DNA of 20,224 bases from Flavobacteriaceae bacterium (lineage in GTDB: Bacteria; Bacteroidota; Bacteroidia; Flavobacteriales; Flavobacteriaceae). The notes beneath the pieces are model-generated. The model was not told the origin of the DNA. It did no database searches and saw nothing but the letters and a program-made list of their open reading frames with translations. The stretch spans positions 1 through 20,224 of the forward strand of contig VMCW01000002.1 in the NCBI GenBank assembly GCA_008081175.1. The letters run 5' to 3'. Positions 7,769 through 14,749 of the stretch are shown here, piece after piece. Numbering within the stretch: the stretch's first letter is position 1; each line of letters opens with the position of its first letter. Made by a program: the position numbers and the translations under genes.

Positions 7769-10700
7769 TTAAAATCCTACTTTAAGAGTGATGATAGCTT
7801 GTCTTGGGATGGGCCATCCAAAGGCTGCAATACCTTGTCCAAAGTTTTGGTCTAAGGTACTTCCACTTCCACGACCTTCGAAGTTGATTCTTGGATCTAC
7901 TCCAGTATAGCCTGTAAATAAAGCGAGGTTTCTACCAGAAAGTCCTAGAGAAGCGGTTTCAAGGTTGAATGCTTCAAGAATACTTCCTTTGAATTGGTAA
8001 TTCAAACTCAATTCGTTCCAGCTGATGAAGTCTGCTTTTTCAAATGTATTTAATCCAGAAAAAGGAGCCAATGCGAGGTTTTCATTCAGCCACTCGTCTA
8101 ACGCGTCTACACGCACATTAGGATCGTTTAGCGGATTGAAGTTTGAATCTACACCTCCTGCAGCATAGTCTCTAACAACTCGTGCAGAGGTAGGTAAGTT
8201 ACGACCAATGGCACCGTTTGCTTGACGGAAGGCATCCGTAAGGTTGTTGATTACAAAATTACCTCCTTTGTATTCAAAGGTTGTGCTGAGGGTGAAATTT
8301 TTATAAGTCAATGAACCTCCAAAAGAACCAGTCCAGTCCGGTGTAGATTTACCTAGATAATGATCCAGATAATCTCCATCACCATCTTCATCTCTCAACA
8401 AGACACTTCCTGTTCCTATAGAAGTGGGTACACTACCTACATTTTCAGGTGTTTTTCCATTAAAGTAAGAGATGAGCTGATCTCTAGTGTCAGGTAATCC
8501 ATCGGAGTTTGCAATATCGACAGGAAGTTGATTTGCGCCTACTTCGATTAGTTGTGCTCCAAAGTTTGCTCCAGGAGCGTAACCTTCTCTCAAGAAGTTA
8601 CGATATCTTGGGTAAGAGCCTCCAACCTTTAACGGTGGAGCACCTCCCAAACTTACAACCTGGTCACGGTAGTAAGCTCCATTAGCAAATAAGTTTAAGG
8701 TCAAGTCTTGTGTACGAATTACTGTACCACTTAAACTAATCTCCATACCGTAAGCTGCTAACTCACCAATATTGGTTAGCTGGGTGCTTCTAAATCCTCC
8801 AGAAAGGGGAAACTGACGTGCGTAAAGTGCATCTTCAGTAACACGATCAAAATAAGTAAACTCAAGATTCAATTTATCGTCAAGAAGACCTGCCGTAAAA
8901 CCAATTTCCCATTCTTTTGAAATTTCAGGTGAAAGTTCTGGATTACCTAAGTTATTTGGTGCTATACCTGCGCCAGAGGCTGAAGATAAGGCCAAATAGG
9001 TAGTCAAGGCATCAAAAGCTCCTGGTTGAAGTCCAGACCATCCGTAGGAACCTCTTAACTGCAGAGAGCTAACAGGTCCAATACCAGTCCAGTTTGGATT
9101 GTCAGAGGGTATGTAGGAAGCGGATACTTTAGGATAAAAAGCCGCTTGAAATTCACTACCGAAGGCAGAGTTTGCGTCCAATCTTGCTCCAAGGGTGACA
9201 AACATTTGATTGTTGAAACCGATTTGCTCTTGAGCAAATACCCCTGCAGTAATGATTTCCTCAAAAAATTCAAATACATCGAGAACCCCAGCTGCAGAAG
9301 TCACCTCAAAACCAGGACCAGGAAATTCAGTTCCCTGAGCACCTAATACTTTAGTCTCTTGAGAAACATATTGACCTCCTAAAATAAAGTTTGAAGAGAT
9401 GTTTGCACCAAAGTTATTGTTTAATGAGATTTTCACCTCCCCTGTCTGTGCTAGAAAGTTTCTTGTGTCTGCACTGAGTTGTCCTAATGGTCTACTCCCT
9501 GAGAATCCATCAATATTCCATGCAAATGGCCAGAAATTAGTACTGGATTGACTTGAATAGTTGATCCCAAAGGTACCATCTATTTTAACCCAATCAGCAG
9601 GGTAATAATTCAATCCCATACTTCCACTGTAGTTGTTGACTTTTGAAGTTGTTAAAACTTGAAGTGTCTCATCTACTGTAGCAAAGGCAATAGTACCTGT
9701 GGTATTGTTTTCAGAAACGAGCTCCGGTTTACTAAACTGCGCTAGAGAACCAACACCGTAAATGTTGTTGTTGTTTTCAGCAGTCGTATTGTATCGTGAA
9801 GTAAAGCCTTGAGTCAAGCGGATACTAAACTTATCGTTGGGATTGATATTTAAGTTTACATTAAACTGTGCCAAACGATCGATGTCAGAAGCATTTGTCT
9901 CTTGTCCCTCTAAGTATCCCTCTCTTTCTTGACCACCAAAAGGTCCGTCGGTATAAGAGTAGCGAGCAGAAGTAAAGTAAGTTACTTTTTCAGTACCTCC
10001 AGATACATTTGCATTGACTGTATTTTGAATTCCAGTTTCATATAAGTCTTCCATTGCATTAAATCTGATTAACTCATATGGACGGATGGAGTATCCTAAT
10101 AATTGTGAGAGTTCACCTGCTCTTGATGCGCTAGCTGTCCAACCCGTGTTGTCTGGAACTGCGCCTAGAGGGTAATTGATGAATCCTTGAGTTGTTTTAA
10201 AGCTGAAACGAGGTGCACCACTTTGACCTTTTTTAGTAAAGATTTGAATTACACCATTACTTGCTTCTGTACCAAAGAGTGTCGCTGCAGATGCTCCTTT
10301 AAGGATTTCAACCCGCTCAATAGATTCTGGGTTAATGTCGTCAAGACGGGAGGTCGATCCACCCCCTCCTGCACCAACAAATCCACCACCAAATCCACCA
10401 CCTCGGTCAACACGAATACCATCTACTATTACAATCGGTTCGTTTAACTGAGATAGTGAGGCGTTTCCACGAATACGGATTTGAGCTCCTTCCCCGGTTA
10501 AACCTCCGGATGGAAAGGCTACAATTCCGGGTTCACGACCTGCCAAAAGATCTGAAAAGGAATTGATGGGTAACTTTTCTAAGCTGGCTGCAGAAATGGA
10601 TCCAATACTGTTCCCCAGTTGTTTTTTAGCAACGGGAGCTCCAGTACCTGTTACTACAATTTCATCAAGTTCAGAAGCAGAAAAAGACATCTGAAGATCT

Positions 10701-10999
10701 TGAGTGACATCTGTAGAGCCAATATTTACAGTTTGAGTTAGCTTTGAATACCCTGTATAAGAGACTTCTAAAATATACTCTCCTGCATCGAGATTGTTGA
10801 TGAGATAGTTCCCATCAAAATCTGAAACAGTTCCCTTGTTCGTTCCTCGAACAAGAACGGTAACCCCTAAAAGAGGTTCGCCAGTGTCAGCATCTGAAAT
10901 CGTTCCCGAAATGGATTGCTGAGCAAAGGTTAAAATTGGAATTAAAAAGGCTAATGCTAGCTGTTTTAATTTCATTGAAGTTGGTTTTATTTTCATCAT
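7769..10999 (-). CDS. SusC/RagA-family TonB-dependent outer-membrane transporter
   Basis: A 1076-residue TonB-dependent barrel that imports whatever its SusD partner binds. Order of parts: a signal peptide ending near Ala26-Gln27 (KQLALAFLIPILTFAQ); a carboxypeptidase-D regulatory-like beta-sandwich at about 29-103 (ISGTISDADTGEPLLGVTV); a TonB-box-like LDEIVVTGTG at 111-120; a plug at about 125-260 (IRIRGNASLSQLNEPIVIVDG, SIERVEILKGASAATLFGTEASNGVIQIF); and a barrel ending in aromatic Phe (IITLKVGF). ATGs at 10999, 10996 and 10975 are all possible starts; the last gives the tightest signal peptide. The plug holds a very glycine-rich stretch at 200-215. It is transcribed before susD as an operon. 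The divergent leader of about 160 bases has an inverted repeat but no convincing minus-strand promoter. Confidence 0.96.
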   Translation of the reverse strand: MMKIKPTSMKLKQLALAFLIPILTFAQQSISGTISDADTGEPLLGVTVLVRGTNKGTVSDFDGNYLINNLDAGEYILEVSYTGYSKLTQTVNIGSTDVTQDLQMSFSASELDEIVVTGTGAPVAKKQLGNSIGSISAASLEKLPINSFSDLLAGREPGIVAFPSGGLTGEGAQIRIRGNASLSQLNEPIVIVDGIRVDRGGGFGGGFVGAGGGGSTSRLDDINPESIERVEILKGASAATLFGTEASNGVIQIFTKKGQSGAPRFSFKTTQGFINYPLGAVPDNTGWTASASRAGELSQLLGYSIRPYELIRFNAMEDLYETGIQNTVNANVSGGTEKVTYFTSARYSYTDGPFGGQEREGYLEGQETNASDIDRLAQFNVNLNINPNDKFSIRLTQGFTSRYNTTAENNNNIYGVGSLAQFSKPELVSENNTTGTIAFATVDETLQVLTTSKVNNYSGSMGLNYYPADWVKIDGTFGINYSSQSSTNFWPFAWNIDGFSGSRPLGQLSADTRNFLAQTGEVKISLNNNFGANISSNFILGGQYVSQETKVLGAQGTEFPGPGFEVTSAAGVLDVFEFFEEIITAGVFAQEQIGFNNQMFVTLGARLDANSAFGSEFQAAFYPKVSASYIPSDNPNWTGIGPVSSLQLRGSYGWSGLQPGAFDALTTYLALSSASGAGIAPNNLGNPELSPEISKEWEIGFTAGLLDDKLNLEFTYFDRVTEDALYARQFPLSGGFRSTQLTNIGELAAYGMEISLSGTVIRTQDLTLNLFANGAYYRDQVVSLGGAPPLKVGGSYPRYRNFLREGYAPGANFGAQLIEVGANQLPVDIANSDGLPDTRDQLISYFNGKTPENVGSVPTSIGTGSVLLRDEDGDGDYLDHYLGKSTPDWTGSFGGSLTYKNFTLSTTFEYKGGNFVINNLTDAFRQANGAIGRNLPTSARVVRDYAAGGVDSNFNPLNDPNVRVDALDEWLNENLALAPFSGLNTFEKADFISWNELSLNYQFKGSILEAFNLETASLGLSGRNLALFTGYTGVDPRINFEGRGSGSTLDQNFGQGIAAFGWPIPRQAIITLKVGF

Positions 11000-11130
11000 A
11001 CGATTTGATTTTGTGAAGAAATTTACCTACAATTTAACATTTTTTTTAGAACAAGTAAAATTATAGTATCAAATTCTGATGAAGAAAGAGTTCCTTTTAT
11101 TAATTGTTTACATTTGTCAATCAATTTATT

Positions 11131-11155
11131 AAAATGCCATTATAAATGGTATTTT
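11131..11155. repeat. Inverted repeat in the susC/tRNA-Arg divergent region
   Basis: The arms AAAATGCCATT (11131-11141) and AATGGTATTTT (11145-11155) are complementary over 11 positions with one G-T wobble and a 3-base spacer. The right arm overlaps the putative tRNA -7 box. It could be an operator for a dimeric regulator, a cruciform, or an A/T-rich hairpin ending a transcript. Confidence 0.6.
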
Positions 11156-11157
11156 TG
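11150..11157 (+). promoter_or_regulatory. Bacteroidota-type -7 box for tRNA-Arg
   Basis: TATTTTTG matches the Bacteroidota consensus TAnnTTTG at all six fixed positions and ends 6 bases before the mature tRNA. No good TTTG -33 box lies at the usual 19-21 base spacing (the nearest is at 11113-11116), so the upstream half is weak. Confidence 0.5.
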
Positions 11158-11163
11158 ATTAAT

Positions 11164-11237
11164 GGCCCAGTAGTTCAACTGGATAGAATATCAGATTTCG
11201 GCTCTGAGGGTTGGGGGTTCGAATCCTCCCTGGGTCA
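11164..11237 (+). tRNA. tRNA-Arg, anticodon TCG
   Basis: A full 74-base cloverleaf. The acceptor GGCCCAG (11164-11170) pairs with CTGGGTC (11230-11236), with one G-U, and the discriminator is A11237. The D stem is GTTC/GAAT. The anticodon stem TCAGA/TCTGA (11191-11195, 11203-11207) encloses loop TTTCGGC with anticodon TCG at 11198-11200. The T stem GGGGG/CCTCC carries loop TTCGAAT. The D-loop AACTGGATA has the A20 typical of arginine tRNAs. CCA is not encoded. It should read CGA and probably other CGN codons. It stands alone, divergent from susC, with no integrase or repeated 3' end nearby. Confidence 0.95.
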
Positions 11238-11245
11238 CAAAAACG

Positions 11246-11281
11246 AAAGCTAACGTACAGCAGTATTGTTGGCTTTTTTTT
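11246..11281 (+). terminator. Intrinsic terminator after tRNA-Arg
   Basis: AAAGCTAAC (11246-11254) pairs with GTTGGCTTT (11268-11276) with one G-U, and the T-run continues to 11281. It begins 8 bases after the tRNA, so the tRNA is probably a single-gene transcript. The 104 bases from here to the next start hold no further feature that I can support. Confidence 0.75.
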
Positions 11282-11385
11282 GAGTACCGCAGCACTAGAA
11301 AAAAGAGATATAAAATACTATCTTCCGATTTATTGTTTTTTAGTTCTTTGGGCTTTCATAAATTTATCTATCAAAAAAAATTGAT

Positions 11386-14300
11386 TTGAATCAGTTAAAT
11401 TACAACTCCCAAATAGAGCTTTCAGCTGCCAAGGAATTGCTTGATGTCTACTATGGTGTTCAGGGAGTATTGACTCCGTTGCCCGGTGAAATTGATTCCA
11501 ATTTCAAGGTAGAAACTGCAGATCAGCTTTTTGTTTTTAAGATTACAAAAGCACCATTTGATCAAAATTCTATCAATTTTCAAATCCAGCTTTTAGATCA
11601 TTTAAAAGCCTATGGAGCACCTCAAGTCGTTCCGGACAAAAAGGGATCGTTAACTGCACTCTTCAAATTATCAGACGGTAGTCAGGGTATTTTGCGTTTG
11701 CTGACTTGGGTTTCCGGTACAGTGTGGAGTGAAATGAATCCTCAATCAAAAGAACTCAGACATACTCTTGGGCAACATTGTGGTTATTTGACTCATCTCT
11801 TACAGTCCTTTAGTCATCCCCATGCTCAAAGAGACTATGAATGGGATATTGCAAAAAGTCTTTGGGTTGAAGAGTACCTTTCTTTGTTTGATGAAAAGCA
11901 AAAATCGATGATATTGCCCTTCATAGAGCGGTTTAAGGCGTTTCAAGCAGGATATTTTGGATTGAGAAAGAGTGTAGTTCATAATGACGCAAACGACAAC
12001 AATATTATTGTTTCAAAAAGTGATGATCAATTCTCAGAATACGACGTTACGCTTATTGATTTTGGGGATGCGGTGCACACCCAATTAATCAATGATCTCG
12101 CCATATGTTGTGTTTATGCTGTGATGGGATTTGAAGATCCATTAGAGGCAGCATTACCGATAGTAAGAGGGTATCACAGTGCTTTTCCAATAACAGAAAA
12201 AGAGCTTTCCTTTCTTTTCACACTCATCGGAATGCGACTTGTTGTTTCTGTTACAAAAGCAGCAATTAACCGAAAAAGAAATCCAGACAACGCCTATTTG
12301 TGGATTAGTGAGAAACCAGCATGGGAGTTACTGCACAAATGGACTGCACTCAATTCAGATTTTGCAGAATTTCGTTTTCGAGAAGCCTGTGGGTATAGTC
12401 CACATCCTAGTTATTCGAATTTCTTAGACTGGTCTCAAAACATAAAATGTGGTTTTAATACACTCTTTCCAACCGTAACGGCGAAAAGAATAACTCCTCT
12501 AGATTTGAGTTTTTCCAGTTCTTGGGTGGGAAGAAAAAATGAGTTTAATGACCTTGACACCTTTCAGTATAAAATCGCATCACTTCAGAAGGAAAATCCC
12601 ACCTCTTTGATTGCTGGGGGTTATCTCGAACCAAGACCATTATACACTTCACCTGCTTACGATAAACTGGGAAATGAAGGTTTAGAAAAGCGATGTGTGC
12701 ATCTGGGTATAGACTTTTGGGTACCTGCACAGACTCCTGTTCATGCTCTTTTTGACGGTGAAGTTGTTGTATCATCACTAGACACAGGGGACAAAACTTA
12801 TGGTGGGCTTATAGTGCTTGAGCATAATCAAAAGAACTTCACATTTTATACGCTTTATGGACATCTGTCCCATCGGTCAATAAGAGAGTTAAAAGTGGGT
12901 ACTACAGTTAAAAAAGGTGCTTGTATTGCTCGTATTGGTGCAGCGAGTGAAAACGGCAATTGGGCACCTCATTTGCATTTTCAAATTGTACTTTCCCTAT
13001 TAGATTATGAAAATGATTTCCCTGGTGTAGCCTATCAAAACGAAATAAAAACTTGGCAATCCCTTTGCCCAGATCCAAATTTATTGTTCAAACAAAAAGA
13101 GTTGGATTCTAATACAAAAATGGATTCAAAGCAAATTGTTATAGACAGAAAAATGAATTTGGGAAGGGGAATGAGTTTGCAATACCACGATCCACTTCAT
13201 ATTGTTCGCGGTGAGGGAGTATTTCTTATCGATCAGGAAGGCAGGCATTATTTAGACATGGTAAACAATGTTGCTCATGTTGGACACGAAAATCATCAGG
13301 TAGTCAGGGCAGGACAGCTACAAATGGGGCAGCTCAATACCAATTCGAGGTATTTGCATCAAAACATCACTAAACTAGCCAAACGATTGACCGACACACT
13401 ACCTGATTCTTTGAGTGTTGTACATTTTGTGAATTCAGGAAGTGAAGCGAATGAATTGGCCCTTAGAATGATTTCAACTGTTACCGGTTCCGATCATATT
13501 TTGGCTTCTCAATGGGGATATCACGGCAACACAAACAGATGTATAGAAATCAGTTCATACAAGTTTGAAGGTAAAGGAGGAAGAGGTAAGCCGAAAAACA
13601 CACATATCTTTCCAATACCAGATGCTTTTAGGGGTAAATACAGGGGGACTGAAGCAGGAAAAGCTTACGTGAAAGAAGTTGAACAACTTATCGAAGGGTT
13701 AAATAGAAAAAAACAACTCTTAGGAGGAATGATTATTGAGCCAATCATAAGTTGTGGTGGTCAAATCGAACTGCCGGATGGATTTTTAAAGGCTACTTTT
13801 AAAGCAGTACGAAAAGTAGGAGGTCTGTGTGTTGTTGATGAAGTTCAAACCGGTTGTGGTAGGGTAGGTTCTCATTTTTGGGGTTTTCAATTACATGATG
13901 TCATACCTGACATTGTTACCATTGGTAAGCCTTTGGGTAACGGTCATCCGGTTGCCGCCGTAGTTTGTACTCCAGAAATAGCAAATCGTTTTAATAATGG
14001 AATGGAATTTTTTAACACCTTCGGTGGAAACCCTGTTTCGTGTGCTATAGCAAATGAAGTTTTAACAGTGGTAGAACAGGAAAAGCTACAGCTCAACGCA
14101 CTTAAAGTTGGAAATGAACTCAAAAAAGGAATTGAGCGGTTGGCATTAATACACCCAATTATTGGATCGGTTAGAGGGCATGGCCTGTTCTTAGGAATTG
14201 AATTTGTAGATGAAAATCTCAACCCACTCCCTGAACAAGCAGATTACATCATAAACAGAATGAAAACTTATGGAGTCTTGTTGAGTACAGACGGTCCAGA

Positions 14301-14412
14301 TCACAATGTTATAAAAATCAAACCTCCATTAGTTTTTTCAGCAAACGATACTGCTTATTTTCTCAATTACTTCTCCAAGGTACTTGAGGAAGATGGGTGT
14401 AAGAATTCATAA
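11386..14412 (+). CDS. Trifunctional fusion: APH-type kinase, M23 peptidase, class III PLP phospho-lyase-like enzyme
   Basis: A 1008-residue protein of three intact domains. Residues 1 to about 340 are an aminoglycoside-phosphotransferase-fold kinase: N-lobe Lys52 (FVFKI), Brenner motif HNDANDNN with catalytic Asp201 and Asn206, and metal-binding Asp225 (LIDFGD). Residues about 430-540 are a LytM-type M23 peptidase with every zinc and catalytic residue: His439 and Asp443 (HLGID), His493 (YGHLS), His529 and His531 (PHLHF). Residues about 590-1008 are a fold-type I class III PLP enzyme with Asp818 (VVDEVQTG) and PLP Lys848 (GKPLGNGHP), the form of motif seen in ethanolamine-phosphate and phosphohydroxylysine phospho-lyases. 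Inferred chemistry: phosphorylation of an amino alcohol or hydroxy amino acid, then elimination of ammonia and phosphate. No signal peptide or membrane segment is visible. The start is TTG at 11386: an in-frame stop lies at 11359-11361 and the first in-frame ATG would be codon 117, inside the kinase. Confidence 0.92.
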   Translation: MNQLNYNSQIELSAAKELLDVYYGVQGVLTPLPGEIDSNFKVETADQLFVFKITKAPFDQNSINFQIQLLDHLKAYGAPQVVPDKKGSLTALFKLSDGSQGILRLLTWVSGTVWSEMNPQSKELRHTLGQHCGYLTHLLQSFSHPHAQRDYEWDIAKSLWVEEYLSLFDEKQKSMILPFIERFKAFQAGYFGLRKSVVHNDANDNNIIVSKSDDQFSEYDVTLIDFGDAVHTQLINDLAICCVYAVMGFEDPLEAALPIVRGYHSAFPITEKELSFLFTLIGMRLVVSVTKAAINRKRNPDNAYLWISEKPAWELLHKWTALNSDFAEFRFREACGYSPHPSYSNFLDWSQNIKCGFNTLFPTVTAKRITPLDLSFSSSWVGRKNEFNDLDTFQYKIASLQKENPTSLIAGGYLEPRPLYTSPAYDKLGNEGLEKRCVHLGIDFWVPAQTPVHALFDGEVVVSSLDTGDKTYGGLIVLEHNQKNFTFYTLYGHLSHRSIRELKVGTTVKKGACIARIGAASENGNWAPHLHFQIVLSLLDYENDFPGVAYQNEIKTWQSLCPDPNLLFKQKELDSNTKMDSKQIVIDRKMNLGRGMSLQYHDPLHIVRGEGVFLIDQEGRHYLDMVNNVAHVGHENHQVVRAGQLQMGQLNTNSRYLHQNITKLAKRLTDTLPDSLSVVHFVNSGSEANELALRMISTVTGSDHILASQWGYHGNTNRCIEISSYKFEGKGGRGKPKNTHIFPIPDAFRGKYRGTEAGKAYVKEVEQLIEGLNRKKQLLGGMIIEPIISCGGQIELPDGFLKATFKAVRKVGGLCVVDEVQTGCGRVGSHFWGFQLHDVIPDIVTIGKPLGNGHPVAAVVCTPEIANRFNNGMEFFNTFGGNPVSCAIANEVLTVVEQEKLQLNALKVGNELKKGIERLALIHPIIGSVRGHGLFLGIEFVDENLNPLPEQADYIINRMKTYGVLLSTDGPDHNVIKIKPPLVFSANDTAYFLNYFSKVLEEDGCKNS

Positions 14413-14489
14413 GAAAAGATTAAAATATCGACTTCATGTCAAGGGGTATTTATTTTTTTGTAAATTAGGACTACTATAATTTTAAAACA

Positions 14490-14669
14490 ATGAGTGAATT
14501 AGTGATTGTACTTATTGGAGCAGTAGTTATTGTTGGAGGTGTAATTTTATATGCAGTTATATCAACTGCTACAGGTTTGGAAGAAGATGAAAATCAAAAC
14601 TACATCCCTGATTGGATCGAAAAACGATTTCCTTCGATATTCAAGTCCAGTAAGGATTTGGATAAATAA
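14490..14669 (+). CDS. Small single-pass membrane protein (59 aa)
   Basis: An ATG-initiated 59-codon frame that sits between two larger genes on the same strand. The product begins MSELVIVLIGAVVIVGGVIL, a clean transmembrane helix spanning about residues 4-25, followed by a short acidic stretch (EEDENQN) and a tail with YIPDWIEKRFPSIF and several Lys and Ser residues. The short N-terminus, lacking basic residues, and the absence of a cleavage motif suggest an anchored helix rather than a signal peptide. I do not recognise a named family. It starts 77 bases after the fusion gene and ends 80 bases before the OmpA-family start, with no terminator visible on either side, so cotranscription with the fusion gene is possible. 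A different-frame 60-codon frame over its second half is weaker. Confidence 0.72.
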   Translation: MSELVIVLIGAVVIVGGVILYAVISTATGLEEDENQNYIPDWIEKRFPSIFKSSKDLDK

Positions 14670-14749
14670 AAAATCGAGTCAAAGGATTTTTGTTACAATA
14701 AAAAGTGCAATTTTTAGTTCTTATGATTATTAAGACTAATTACCTTTTT

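Noticed and set aside
11164..11385. tRNA-Arg as an integration site for a mobile element
   Set aside because: No integrase, transposase or second copy of the tRNA 3' end was seen, and the flanking genes look like stable chromosomal genes.
12406..13152. The fusion gene as a sequencing or assembly artefact joining separate genes
   Set aside because: The frame is continuous across both junctions, each domain is complete, and no internal stop, frameshift or start-like region with spacer appears at the junctions.
14551..14733. A 60-codon plus-strand frame overlapping the small membrane protein gene
   Set aside because: It overlaps the better-supported 59-codon frame in another frame, starts inside it, and runs toward the OmpA-family start. 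The product shows no signal, membrane segment or motif.
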